Position numbers and translations under genes: made by a program. This document shows positions 43,257 through 52,849 of a DNA stretch of 64,000 bases, in pieces. The notes beneath the pieces were generated by a model. It was not told where the DNA came from, made no database searches, and was given only the letters and a program-made list of their open reading frames with translations. Position 1 is the first letter of the stretch; each line of letters starts with the position of its first letter. The DNA is from Glycomyces albidus (GTDB lineage: Bacteria; Actinomycetota; Actinomycetes; Mycobacteriales; Micromonosporaceae), in assembly GCF_009451885.1 (NCBI RefSeq), contig NZ_WIAO01000018.1, positions 50,394 through 114,393 of the forward strand, read 5' to 3'.

Positions 43257-44066
43257 ATGCCCGCATCGGTACTGCTGGCGCTCCTGGTCGGAACGGCCCT
43301 GCTGGCCCTGACCCCGGCCCTGGTGCGCAGGTACGACCCCGACGAGCGGATGATCGCCGACCGGTCCTCCTCCGACGCGCGCGTGCTCGACCGCGAAGGC
43401 CACCGGCCGCCCCGTCCCACGTCGCACCCGACCGTCCCACTCGATCCGGCAGAATCGGGCGAAACGGACGCTTCGTCCGGCGAAATGCTTGCGGCGCAAC
43501 GCCCTCACGGCGTTCGGAACGCCCGCGGGTGGGAGCGGCGCGGCACGCGCCGCGGCGACTCGGTACGGTTGGAGACCGACCAGTCGTTGACCGGCGAGGA
43601 CCCCGAGATGCACGAGCAGGCCAGGCTCCGGCAGATGCGCGCCGAGTGGTGGCGGCGCCGCCACCGCCGCATCCTCTACGTGCTCATCGCACTGACCCTC
43701 CTCGAGCTCGTCGGCGTCGCCGTCGGCGGCCCGGGGTTCTGGATCGGCGCGGGTGTGGCGATCGCCGCGCTGGGCGGCTACGTGTGGTTCCTGCGCGAGC
43801 GCGCCAAGCGGATGCGCCCGCGGCGGCGCCCCAAGGCGATGCTCACCGCCGAGCCCGAGCACGAGGAGGTCGGCCCGCCGACGTACGTGCCCGAGCAGCC
43901 CGACGGCGACTTCGTTGAGGAGGACACCCGCGAGTCGTTCCTGTTCGCCGACGACGACGATGACGACCCGGTGCCGCCCGCGCCGCGGCCCGACCCGCGC
44001 CGGCCCGACGGGCCCGCGGGCGTGCGCGGGCGCTCCTACGAGGCCCCGGCCAAGCTCGAACGCTGA
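43257..44066 (+). CDS. SepX/GlpR-like divisome membrane protein
   Basis: A 269-residue protein with an N-terminal membrane helix (ASVLLALLVGTALLALTPAL), the motif VRRYDPDERMIADRSSSDAR, a cytoplasmic linker, two central helices (RILYVLIALTLLELVGVAV; FWIGAGVAIAALGGYVWFL) and an acidic Pro-rich tail. This layout matches GlpR of Corynebacterium and SepX of Streptomyces, which bind the divisome. AAGGAGGTGAGCG is an ideal ribosome site. It is followed by trmB 24 bp on. Confidence 0.75.
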   Translation: MPASVLLALLVGTALLALTPALVRRYDPDERMIADRSSSDARVLDREGHRPPRPTSHPTVPLDPAESGETDASSGEMLAAQRPHGVRNARGWERRGTRRGDSVRLETDQSLTGEDPEMHEQARLRQMRAEWWRRRHRRILYVLIALTLLELVGVAVGGPGFWIGAGVAIAALGGYVWFLRERAKRMRPRRRPKAMLTAEPEHEEVGPPTYVPEQPDGDFVEEDTRESFLFADDDDDDPVPPAPRPDPRRPDGPAGVRGRSYEAPAKLER

Positions 44067-44090
44067 TCCGGCACCTACACTTGCCGGGTT

Positions 44091-44780
44091 ATGCCTGATG
44101 AGGAACCGCAGCACCGCCACATCCTGACGTTCAACTTCCGCCAGGGCCGGAACAAGCCCCGCCACGACGAGGCGTTCGAGCGCCTGTGGCCGCGCTACGG
44201 CGTGGAGTGGACGCCCGAGGAGGGACGGCTCGACTTCGCGGCGCTGTTCGGCCGGACCGCGCCCGTGATCCTCGAGATCGGCTCGGGCAACGGCGAGGCC
44301 GCCGCCGCGATGGGCGACGCCGACCGCGACCGGGACCTCCTCGCCGTCGAGGTCTACCCGCAGGGCATCGCCGACCTCATGGCGCGGGCCGACGAGCGCG
44401 GGCTCGGGAACGTCCGGGTCTACCAGGGGGACGCGCTGCCGCTGCTGTGGCACGGGATCGCACCGGAGTCGCTCGACGAGATCCGCGTGTACTTCCCCGA
44501 CCCGTGGCCGAAGAAGCGCCACCACAAGCGCCGCATCATCCAGCCGGCGCACGTGAAGACCATGGCCGGTCTGCTGCGCTCCGGCGGGCTCGTGCACTGC
44601 GCCACCGACATCGCCGACTACGCGGACCAGATGCTCGAGGTGCTCGCGGCCGAGCCGACCCTGGAGAACACCGCCGAGGGCTTCGCCCCGCGCCCGGACC
44701 GCCGCCCGGTCACCAAGTTCGAGCGCCGCGGCGTCGAGGCCGGCCGCGAGATCTACGACCTCGTCTTCCGCAAGCGCTGA
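44091..44780 (+). CDS. trmB: tRNA (guanine-N7-)-methyltransferase
   Basis: A 229-residue TrmB, methylating G46 in tRNA variable loops. SAM motif VILEIGSGNGEAAAAMG, then AVEVYPQGIADLM and the signature YFPDPWPKKRHHKRRI, ending FERRGVEAGREIYDLVF. TACACT lies nine bases before the ATG. Confidence 0.96.
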   Translation: MPDEEPQHRHILTFNFRQGRNKPRHDEAFERLWPRYGVEWTPEEGRLDFAALFGRTAPVILEIGSGNGEAAAAMGDADRDRDLLAVEVYPQGIADLMARADERGLGNVRVYQGDALPLLWHGIAPESLDEIRVYFPDPWPKKRHHKRRIIQPAHVKTMAGLLRSGGLVHCATDIADYADQMLEVLAAEPTLENTAEGFAPRPDRRPVTKFERRGVEAGREIYDLVFRKR

Positions 44781-44795
44781 ACGGCCTCGATTGTT

Positions 44796-44832
44796 TGTTG
44801 GTCATGTATGCTAGGAGCATACATGACCAACA
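44796..44832. promoter_or_regulatory. vapBC operator: 16-bp inverted repeat
   Basis: TGTTGGTCATGTATGC (44796-44811) and GCATACATGACCAACA (44817-44832) are perfect inverted arms with a 5-base spacer, ending 13 bases before vapB. A TATGCT -10-like box lies inside. It fits autoregulation by the VapB-VapC complex. Confidence 0.85.
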
Positions 44833-44845
44833 TCAAGGGGGCGCC

Positions 44846-45079
44846 ATGTCCATCACACAGATCGACCTGAACGACGAAGCGCTCGAAAAGGCCATGAGCC
44901 TCATGGGTACGAAGACGAAGAAGGACACGGTCAACACCGCTCTACTCGAGTACGTGGAGCGCATGGAGCGACTGAAGGCCGCGGAGCGGCTGTTCGAACG
45001 TGGTCGCCGCGGCGAATTCGACGCCGCCGCTGAAGCCCGCCAAGCTGCCAAGCAGGCTTGGAAAGACGCCTTCAAGTGA
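44846..45079 (+). CDS. vapB: VapB-type antitoxin
   Basis: A 77-residue antitoxin. The N-terminal ribbon-helix-helix part is SITQIDLNDEALEKAMSLMG with TKKDTVNTALLEYVERM; the C-terminal part is a basic/Ala-rich helix that would bind the toxin (EARQAAKQAWKDAF). It overlaps vapC by 4 bases (GTGA). Confidence 0.9.
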   Translation: MSITQIDLNDEALEKAMSLMGTKTKKDTVNTALLEYVERMERLKAAERLFERGRRGEFDAAAEARQAAKQAWKDAFK

Positions 45080-45492
45080 TCGCCGGGCATCTACTGGACG
45101 CCTCCGCCTTCTGGTTCCTGTTCCGGAACGCCCGCGCACTCGAAGCCCTGCACGAGCACATCGCTTCGGGAGCACTGCGGATCTGCGAAGCGACTCGGAC
45201 CGAGATCCTCTATTCGGCGACCAGCGCCTCCCACCACGATGAGCTCGTCGAGGACATCGACAGCGTATGCAAGCTCGCCCCGGTCCCTAAGCAGGCTTGG
45301 CGCTGGATCGACACCGCGCAGTACCGGTTGACTCAGCGAGGACTTCACCGCTCAGCCGGGCTCGCCGATCTACTGGTCTGTGCGACCGCCGTGCATCACG
45401 ATCTGACCGTTCTGCACGTGGACAACGACTTCAGAACTGTCGCGTCGATCATGCCGGAGCTACGGGAGAGAGATGCCCGACCACTCGGTTGA
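45076..45492 (+). CDS. vapC: VapC-type PIN-domain toxin RNase
   Basis: A 138-residue PIN-domain ribonuclease. Acidic active-site residues are in HLLDASAFWFL, ATRTEILYSA, AGLADLLVCATAV and LHVDNDFRTVA. The GTG start lies within the vapB stop. Such toxins cut tRNA or rRNA when freed from the antitoxin; the target here is unknown. Confidence 0.92.
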   Translation: MIAGHLLDASAFWFLFRNARALEALHEHIASGALRICEATRTEILYSATSASHHDELVEDIDSVCKLAPVPKQAWRWIDTAQYRLTQRGLHRSAGLADLLVCATAVHHDLTVLHVDNDFRTVASIMPELRERDARPLG

Positions 45493-45500
45493 GCATCCGG

Positions 45501-46745
45501 TCATACTCCGGTGAGGCGGCGGTGCCAGGAGACCGCCGAGGCGTCCGTCAACGACGCGACCTGGTCGATCACGGCCCGCAGCTTCGCGCTGTCGTCGGGC
45601 GCGCGGTGCCAGAGTTCGGCGAACATCGGCTCCATCGCCTCGGGGCCGCGCTCGCACAGGAGCGCGACGAGGTCGTGGAGGATCTCCCGCTGCCGCGTGT
45701 ACCAGGACTCGTCGGTCCGCGGACGCATCACGTACCGCCAGGCGATGCCTTTGAGGAGCGCGCACTGGACGCGTTCGCGCTCGGGGACGACGAGGTCGGC
45801 GTCGTAGCGGCGCAGCGGGCCCTCGCCGAACCGCTCCCTGGTGGCGGCGACGGTGGCCTTCACGAAGCGGCCCACCATGTTCGAGGTGAACTCCTTGAGG
45901 ACGACCTGGGACCGGAACGACCCGTCGTAGTCGTGCAGGCCGCCGGTGACGGGGTCGCGCAGGAGGTCGCGGAGGGCCTCGCCGAGCGCGGCCGGGGAGG
46001 CGTCCGAGTAGCGTTCGGCGACGGCCTCGCAGACCGCGGCCTGCTCCTCGGCGTCGTCCATGAGCTTGCCGAGGTTGATGTAGCCGCCGTGGAGGCCGTC
46101 CTCCACGTCGTGCACGGAGTACGCGACGTCGTCGGACCAGTCCATGACCTGCGCTTCTAGGCAGGTGACCCCTTCGGGGACGTCGCCGCGGACCCAGTCG
46201 AAGACGGCGCGGTCGTCCTCGTAGACGCCGAACTTGCGGCGGCCGGGCCGGGCGGGCCACGGGTACTTGCAGGTCGCGTCCAGTGAGGCGCGGGTGAGGT
46301 TGAGGCCGGCCGAGTTCCCGTCGGCGTCGAGGACCTTCGCTTCGAGGCGGGTGAGGACGCGGAGGGTCTGGGCGTTGCCCTCGTAGCCGCCGCAGGGGCC
46401 GGCGACCTCGTGGAGGGCGTCTTCGCCGTTGTGTCCGAACGGCGGGTGCCCGAGGTCGTGGGCCAGGCCCGCGACGTCGGCGACGTCGGCGTCGCAGCCG
46501 AGCGCGGAGCCGAGTTCGCGGGAGATCTGGGCGACCTCGAGGGAGTGGGTGAGCCTGGTGCGCAGGAAGTCGTCGGTGCCGGCGGTGTGGACCTGGGTCT
46601 TGTCGGCGAGGCGCCGGAACCCGGCCGAGTGTAGGAGCCGGGCGCGGTCGCGCTGGAACGGGGAGCGCGACGACCCGGGTTCGGCCACCAGCCGCGCCGC
46701 GGAGGGCCAGCGCTTGGCCAGCGGGTGCAGTGCGGGATCGGTCAC
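45501..46745 (-). CDS. dgt: Deoxyguanosinetriphosphate triphosphohydrolase-like protein
   Basis: A 414-residue HD-domain dNTPase. Metal residues are in TRLTHSLEVAQISRELG and GLAHDLGHPPFGHNGE, with a later Asp in MDWSDDVAYSVHDVEDG. FQRDRARLLHSAGFRRLADK is the typical N-terminus. It hydrolyses dNTPs to nucleosides and triphosphate. The GTG start has TAGGCT seven bases upstream. It is convergent with vapC. Confidence 0.94.
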   Translation of the reverse strand: MTDPALHPLAKRWPSAARLVAEPGSSRSPFQRDRARLLHSAGFRRLADKTQVHTAGTDDFLRTRLTHSLEVAQISRELGSALGCDADVADVAGLAHDLGHPPFGHNGEDALHEVAGPCGGYEGNAQTLRVLTRLEAKVLDADGNSAGLNLTRASLDATCKYPWPARPGRRKFGVYEDDRAVFDWVRGDVPEGVTCLEAQVMDWSDDVAYSVHDVEDGLHGGYINLGKLMDDAEEQAAVCEAVAERYSDASPAALGEALRDLLRDPVTGGLHDYDGSFRSQVVLKEFTSNMVGRFVKATVAATRERFGEGPLRRYDADLVVPERERVQCALLKGIAWRYVMRPRTDESWYTRQREILHDLVALLCERGPEAMEPMFAELWHRAPDDSAKLRAVIDQVASLTDASAVSWHRRLTGV

Positions 46746-46785
46746 GCTGTCGAGCCTAGCGCGACCGATCCCGCATGCATGGGAC

Positions 46786-48627
46786 TCAATCCGTCAGGTA
46801 CAGGCGCATGACGCCGGTGCCGTCGCCGTCGTCGGAGCCGTGGGCCCAGGCGAACGCCGAGAGCGCTTCGCCGCCTTCGTCGAATTCGTCGGGGAACGCC
46901 TCGGCGGCGGCGGCGAGGTCGACCCAGACCGCGACGGCGGCCTGGTCGGGTGCGGCGGAGGCGAAGTCGCTGAACCGGTCGTCCTCGGAGAGGGTGCCGG
47001 ACGCGGTCTCGCCGCCGGTGTAGGAGAGTTCGGCGCCTTCGGCGGTGACGCCTTCGGGGAGGGCGCCGCCGTCTTCGGCCATCCACTCCTCGACGAGGGC
47101 CTGGAGGTCCGCGGCGCGGTCCTCGGCGAGGTGCGCCGAGAGCAGCATCGACTCGGGGTTGACGCCCTGGTCGGCGTCGAAGTCCCCGGCGATGCTGAGG
47201 TCGGCGCCGGCGAGGAGGTCGGTGAACTCGGTGACGGCCGCTTCGATCTCCTCGGTGGACGGTCCGTGGTCGTAGTCGTCGGTCCACGGGTCCTCGACGG
47301 TGCCGGCGGACCAGTAGCGGGAGTCGAGTTCGAGGTAGCGCGCCTCGTCCTCGGCGGACAAAGTGCCGGCGTAGTAGCCGGTCTCGAGTTCGAGGTACTC
47401 GGCGTACTCGGCGTCGGTCAGCGGTTCGAGCGCGGGCTCGGCCTCGGCGTAGTCGTCTTCGCCGCCGTAGAACTCCTCATAGGTGCCCATCCACTCCTCG
47501 GCGAGTTCGCCGAGGTTCTCGGGGATGTGCGCGGTGGCGGCGACGTCGGCGGCGGGCAGTTCGCCCATGCCGGCGAGGAGGTCCTCGGAGCCGGTCCAGG
47601 GGTCGTCCTGGTCGCCGAAGAGGCGGTAGGTGAGTTCGAAGCCGCGGTCGAACGCGGAGAAGCCGGCGATGAACTGGCCCGAGTACAGCTCCGAGAACAT
47701 GTCGGCGCTGCCGCCGGTGAGTTCGGCGAGGTCCGCGACGGCGTCCATGTCGACCCAGTAGACGGCGAGCTGGTCGCCGTCGAGCCAGGAGCGGGCCTCT
47801 TCGTAGTCGGCGGAGGCCGAGAGGGGCTCGGTGCCGGCTTCGCTCTGGGCGGCGTCGAGCGCGTCGGCCGCGCCCTCCTCGCCCACGACCATGAGGACGT
47901 GGTCGTCCTCGACGGTGTAGGCCATCTGGTCCTCTTGGGCGCCGGCGGCGGCGCGGAGGTCGGCGAGGCCGTCCTCGGCGGCGCCCGCGTCGGTGCTGGC
48001 GAGGCTCACGACCGCGTACTGGCGGCCGTCGTATTCCCACATGGCGAGGCCGTGGCGGTTGCCGATCCAGGAGGTGAGGTCCTCTTCGGCGTCGACGCCT
48101 TCGAGGCCGGACTCTTCGAGGAGGTCGGTCAGGAGGTCGTCGGTGGAGTCGTATTCGAGGTCGTCGAATTTGGAGAGGTGCTCGAGGAGCTTGGGGGTCT
48201 GGTCGAACGAGGGGTCGAGGTTGATCTCGACGTACATGCTCGCGGACGCGGGGAAGCTCTCGGCCGGGTCGGGGCCCTGGTTGAGGACGAACTTGAAGAG
48301 CACGACCGCGCCGACGGCGGCGAGGAGGACCACCGAGAGGATCGCGGCGACGGCGACCTTCGCGCCGCGGCCGCCGCGGGGCGGGGGCGGCGGGACCGGG
48401 ACGTACGCGCCGGGCGGGAGGTACGGCGGCTGGCCGCCCGCTCCCTGCTGGTAGGGGGCGCCGGGCTCGACGTACGGGACGGGCTGCTGCTGCGGCGGCG
48501 CCGGCTGGTACGCGGGAGGGGGTGACTGCTGGTAATGGGGCGGCGGGGGCTGCTGCGCGGCCGCGGGCTGGTACGCGGGGCCGCCGGGCGGTCCCGGGTA
48601 CTGCTGGGGGTTGGCGTCGCTCGACAT
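46786..48627 (-). CDS. DUF3352 membrane-anchored protein with Pro-rich N-terminus
   Basis: A 613-residue protein. The first ~85 residues are Pro/Gln/Tyr-rich (AYQPAPPQQQPVPY), then one transmembrane helix (VAVAAILSVVLLAAVGAVVLF) and a large acidic extracytoplasmic DUF3352 domain (FPASASMYVEINLDPSFDQT; YAVVSLASTDAGAAEDGL; GTGVMRLYLTD). Function unknown. The ATG has TACCGT six bases upstream, so it is probably leaderless. Confidence 0.88.
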   Translation of the reverse strand: MSSDANPQQYPGPPGGPAYQPAAAQQPPPPHYQQSPPPAYQPAPPQQQPVPYVEPGAPYQQGAGGQPPYLPPGAYVPVPPPPPRGGRGAKVAVAAILSVVLLAAVGAVVLFKFVLNQGPDPAESFPASASMYVEINLDPSFDQTPKLLEHLSKFDDLEYDSTDDLLTDLLEESGLEGVDAEEDLTSWIGNRHGLAMWEYDGRQYAVVSLASTDAGAAEDGLADLRAAAGAQEDQMAYTVEDDHVLMVVGEEGAADALDAAQSEAGTEPLSASADYEEARSWLDGDQLAVYWVDMDAVADLAELTGGSADMFSELYSGQFIAGFSAFDRGFELTYRLFGDQDDPWTGSEDLLAGMGELPAADVAATAHIPENLGELAEEWMGTYEEFYGGEDDYAEAEPALEPLTDAEYAEYLELETGYYAGTLSAEDEARYLELDSRYWSAGTVEDPWTDDYDHGPSTEEIEAAVTEFTDLLAGADLSIAGDFDADQGVNPESMLLSAHLAEDRAADLQALVEEWMAEDGGALPEGVTAEGAELSYTGGETASGTLSEDDRFSDFASAAPDQAAVAVWVDLAAAAEAFPDEFDEGGEALSAFAWAHGSDDGDGTGVMRLYLTD

Positions 48628-48699
48628 CCCTCGACGGTACGGCGCGTGTGCAACAGGCGCATCCCGAGTTCGTGCCGAACCGGCCTCAGAGGAGGGCCC

Positions 48700-49458
48700 T
48701 CAGAATTCGAAGACCTGCCCGGGGCGGACGACGTCGACCGGGCCCGTGTACGCGGCCTTCGCTTCGGCGAGGGTGCGTTCGCGGGAGTTCCACGGCTCGA
48801 CCAGGTGGGTGAGCAGGAGCCGCCCGGCGCCGGTCTTGGTGGCGAACTCCGCGGCCTCCTTCCCGGTGAGGTGGACGTCCTTCGGGTTGTCCCTGCCTTC
48901 GAGGTAGGAGGCTTCGGCGAGGAACACGTCGCAATGGGCGCCCAGCGACTCGAGGGCGTGGCAGGGCCCGGAGTCGGAGGTGTACGCGAGGGACGAGCCG
49001 GCGTGGTCGATGCGCACCCCGTAGGTCTCGACCGGGTGCGCGACCCGGGCGACGGTCACGTTGAGCGGGCCGAGCTCGAAGCTCCCGCTCTGCAGCTCGC
49101 GGAAGTCGTAGACGTCGCGCAGCGACGGGTGGCACAGCTCGCCCTGCCCGCCGTAGGCGGCGACGATGCGCTCGCCGACCCCGGTCGGTCCGTACAGCGG
49201 CACGGGCTGCTTCGGCGCCTCGGGCGCGTAGCGGCGCATGACGGCGTAGCCGCAGGCGTCGAAGAAGTGGTCGGCGTGGAGGTGGGTGACGATCACCGCG
49301 TCGAGCGTGTGCGGGTCGACGTGCTTTTGGAGCTCACCGAGCGAGCCGGTGCCGAAGTCGATCAGCAGCCGGTAGTCTCCGGCCTCCACCAGGTAGGCCG
49401 AGCAGGGCGTGTCCGGGGCCGGGAACGAGCCGGCGCATCCGATGACCGTCAGTTTCAT
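48700..49458 (-). CDS. MBL-fold metallohydrolase (Rv1339-like)
   Basis: A 252-residue metallo-beta-lactamase-fold hydrolase with the zinc motif THLHADHFFD, LLIDFGTGSLGELQKH, TSDSGP and LLLTHLVEPW. Next to murI and in the cysM region it matches mycobacterial Rv1339, reported to be an atypical cAMP phosphodiesterase; that activity here is inferred. Its start is 6 bp from the murI stop, an operon. Confidence 0.88.
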   Translation of the reverse strand: MKLTVIGCAGSFPAPDTPCSAYLVEAGDYRLLIDFGTGSLGELQKHVDPHTLDAVIVTHLHADHFFDACGYAVMRRYAPEAPKQPVPLYGPTGVGERIVAAYGGQGELCHPSLRDVYDFRELQSGSFELGPLNVTVARVAHPVETYGVRIDHAGSSLAYTSDSGPCHALESLGAHCDVFLAEASYLEGRDNPKDVHLTGKEAAEFATKTGAGRLLLTHLVEPWNSRERTLAEAKAAYTGPVDVVRPGQVFEF

Positions 49459-49464
49459 GGCAGA

Positions 49465-50268
49465 TCACACCTTGTCCAGTACGGCTGCGGCCGCGCTCGG
49501 GAACAGGTTCCCCAGGAACCTCCGGGAGGTCCTGGTGAACGCCTCCGGGTCCCCCGTGGCGAGGAACCGGTGCGCGGGCGGGTCGGTCGAGGCGGTCAGC
49601 AGTTCGTGCTCGGTGAGCACGCGGTAGAGTTCGCGGGCGCACTCGCTTGCGGAGTTCACCAGAGTCACGTCCTCTCCCATCACCAGGCCGATGAGTCCCG
49701 ATAGCAGCGGATAGTGGGTGCAGCCCAACACGACTGTGTCGACGTCGGACTGCTGTAGCGGCTCAAGGTACCCCTGGGCGAGGCCCAGGAGCTGTCGGCC
49801 GGTTGTCACACCGCGTTCCACGAAATCCACGAACGCCGGGCAGGCGACCGCGGTCACCTCGACGTTCGGGACGGCGTTGAAGGCGTCCAGGTACGCGCCC
49901 GAGGAGATCGTGGAGACCGTCCCGATCACCCCGATCCGTCCGGTGCCGGTCGTCGCGACGGCGCGGCGGACGGCGGGTCGGATCACCTCTACGACGGGTA
50001 TGTCGTAGCGGTCGCGGATGTCGGCCAGGCTTGCCGCCGAGGCCGAGTTGCAGGCGATCACCAGCGCCTTGACCTCCTGTTGGACCAGGTGGTCGCAGAC
50101 GTCGAGCGACAGCTTGCGGACCTCGGCGATGGGCCTGGGTCCGTACGGGACATGGGCGGTGTCGCCGACGTAGACCAGTCGTTCGGCCGGCAGCAGTTCG
50201 CTGATCGCCCGCGCGACGGTCAAACCTCCGACACCGGAGTCGAAGATCCCGATGGGCGCGTCGTTCAT
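49465..50268 (-). CDS. murI: Glutamate racemase
   Basis: A 267-residue MurI supplying D-glutamate for peptidoglycan. Catalytic cysteines lie in [12 protein letters not shown] and [27 protein letters not shown] and [11 protein letters not shown] are characteristic. The ATG (MNDAPIG) is chosen at the usual family start; CGGAG is just upstream and TACTCT lies eight bases upstream, so either leadered or leaderless translation is possible. Confidence 0.96.
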   Translation of the reverse strand: MNDAPIGIFDSGVGGLTVARAISELLPAERLVYVGDTAHVPYGPRPIAEVRKLSLDVCDHLVQQEVKALVIACNSASAASLADIRDRYDIPVVEVIRPAVRRAVATTGTGRIGVIGTVSTISSGAYLDAFNAVPNVEVTAVACPAFVDFVERGVTTGRQLLGLAQGYLEPLQQSDVDTVVLGCTHYPLLSGLIGLVMGEDVTLVNSASECARELYRVLTEHELLTASTDPPAHRFLATGDPEAFTRTSRRFLGNLFPSAAAAVLDKV

Positions 50269-50408
50269 GGGCTCCGAGAGTACGTCCAAACTGCCGTTCA
50301 GCGCCCCTGCTCGGCACGGGAATGTCGCCAAAATGACAACGTGGCGATCACCACACGAAGCGTGATCGGCACCGGTTGCCGTCGGTCGCGGACGGCGGGC
50401 TGGAGCCT

Positions 50409-50420
50409 CCCCCCCCCCCC
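50409..50420. repeat. Homopolymer of 12 C
   Basis: Twelve consecutive C in the gap between murI and the upstream membrane protein gene; the gap (50269-50528) shows no other feature. Confidence 0.9.
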
Positions 50421-50528
50421 AGGGCGGGAGGTGCGCCCTCGGCCCGCGCGCGGGGCGCTCCGCGCCGGTCCCGGATCAGCCGGGAGGTTGGGACCTGAAC
50501 GGGGTCGGATCCGCAGGTCGCCGGGGTC

Positions 50529-51059
50529 TCAGGACACGCGGAGCATGACGAACGCGGCGAGCAGCGTCACCGTGGAGGCGGCCATGAACATCCAGGGCAC
50601 GCCCTTGAACCGGACGGTCGCGAACGCCATCATGGCGAGCAGCATCCCGACGACGCCGACGGAGATGAACGCCGGCGTGAACCAGGCCGGGCTGTCGCCG
50701 AAGATCCTGAACAGGCCCACGATCGACGAGGCCACGCCCGCGAGGACCAGGACGAGGGCCCACGAGGCGACGCCGGCGAGCCGGCGCAGGCGGATGGCGG
50801 GCTTCTCGGGCTGTCCGGTGACGGGCTCGACCTTGATCGACAGCCCGCGCTTGGGCGCCGGCCGGGGCTTCGGCGGTACGCTCCACGCCGCCGGCTCCGC
50901 CTGCGGTGCCGGGACCGCTCCGGGCTGCGGCACCGCGCCCGCCACCGGGACCGCTCCCGGTGGCGGCACCGCGCCTGGCGCCGGTTGCGGCGCGACCCCC
51001 TGGCGCGGGAGCCCGCCGGCCTTGCCGATCGTGAACGTGCGCTGGTCCCCGGTGGTCAT
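50529..51059 (-). CDS. Small membrane protein with Pro/Ala repeat N-terminus
   Basis: A 176-residue protein. Residues ~20-60 carry PGAVP-type repeats, then a basic region and three transmembrane helices (ASWALVLVLAGVASSIVGLF; FTPAFISVGVVGMLLAMMAF; FMAASTVTLLAAFVML). Not recognised. In mycobacteria a rhomboid gene lies here, but this protein has no rhomboid motif. TAGCCT lies 6 bases before the ATG; a 21-bp palindrome sits where the -35 should be. Confidence 0.75.
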   Translation of the reverse strand: MTTGDQRTFTIGKAGGLPRQGVAPQPAPGAVPPPGAVPVAGAVPQPGAVPAPQAEPAAWSVPPKPRPAPKRGLSIKVEPVTGQPEKPAIRLRRLAGVASWALVLVLAGVASSIVGLFRIFGDSPAWFTPAFISVGVVGMLLAMMAFATVRFKGVPWMFMAASTVTLLAAFVMLRVS

Positions 51060-51076
51060 CGGCTCAGGCTAGCAAC

Positions 51077-51097
51077 CCACTGAGGACTCCTCAGTGG
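51077..51097. promoter_or_regulatory. Palindrome over the -35 region of the membrane protein gene
   Basis: CCACTGAGGA and TCCTCAGTGG flank one central base, a 21-bp dyad. It overlaps the expected -35 of the minus-strand promoter whose -10 is at 51066-51071, so it is a candidate operator. Confidence 0.6.
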
Positions 51098-51422
51098 TGC
51101 ACCCGAGCAGTGCGATCCGCGCCGTAACCGCTGTCGTACCCCTGAGCGATCATCGAAACCGGGGGCGACGGCGATCGGACGCACCCGACCCCGGGGAGCG
51201 GCCGAGGACGCCACCGCCGGAGCCGAAGGGCCGCACACCGACCCCGGCCGCCCGACCGCCGCACGTCCCCGCCGCACCTGGACCGGCACGAGCCGGCAGC
51301 AGGCGCACCCGTTCCGACTCGCGTGCGCACGAACCGTCGAGGCCCCGGCGGCACTGTCGAACCGGGGCGACTCCGCACCGCCTCCCGGGGGCCGGGCCGG
51401 TCTCCGAATCGGACCGAAACCG
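51098..51422. other. Intergenic region, no gene seen
   Basis: About 320 bp of GC-rich sequence upstream of the small membrane protein gene. Long open frames across it have no similarity to known proteins and look like chance. Confidence 0.4.
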
Positions 51423-51457
51423 AGAGCCGGGCCCGCGCGATGCACGGACCCGGCTCT
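51423..51457 (-). terminator. Hairpin after cysM
   Basis: AGAGCCGGG and CCCGGCTCT make a 9-bp stem with a 17-base loop, followed on the minus strand by a short TTT. Confidence 0.5.
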
Positions 51458-51495
51458 GGAGAGCACTCCGAAAAGCGCTCGAAAAGCGTTGTCCC

Positions 51496-52464
<969 letters not shown>

Positions 52465-52743
52465 CTACATGCCGCCCGCGACGGCGGGCAGGATCGTGAC
52501 CTGGTCGCCGTCGGACAGCTTCGCCTCGAGCCCGCCGATGAAGCGGACGTCCTCGTCGTTGATGTAGACGTTCACGAAGCGGTGCAGGGCCCCCTCTTCG
52601 GTCACCACGCGGGCCTTGAGGCCGTTGTTCGCGGCGTCGAGGTGGTCGAAGAGCTCGGCGAGGGTCTCGCCCTCACCGGAGACGAGCTTCTCGCCCTTGG
52701 TGTGCTGGCGCAGGATGGTGGGGATGCGGACTTCGATGGACAT
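52465..52743 (-). CDS. cysO: Sulfur carrier protein CysO (ubiquitin-like)
   Basis: A 92-residue MoaD/ThiS-like carrier. It begins MSIEVRIPTILRQHTKGEK and contains HRFVNVYINDEDVRF and DGDQVTILPAVAGG. The chain does not stop at the Gly-Gly: one Met codon follows before TAG. A thiocarboxylate can only form on a free terminal Gly, so this Met must be trimmed, perhaps by Mec. Confidence 0.95.
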   Translation of the reverse strand: MSIEVRIPTILRQHTKGEKLVSGEGETLAELFDHLDAANNGLKARVVTEEGALHRFVNVYINDEDVRFIGGLEAKLSDGDQVTILPAVAGGM

Positions 52744-52849
52744 GCGGGTCTTCCTTTGCTCTGTGACGTTGGTGAGCAGCCGCGGAGGGCGCTCGTGTGT
52801 CTGGGGCGCAGCCGAACGCTGCATTGACCGGTGCCGCCGGGGGCGGCGC

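Noticed and set aside
51094..51495. A plus-strand gene between the small membrane protein and cysM
   Set aside because: The open frame continues antisense through cysM and cysO and has no recognisable domain or ribosome site.
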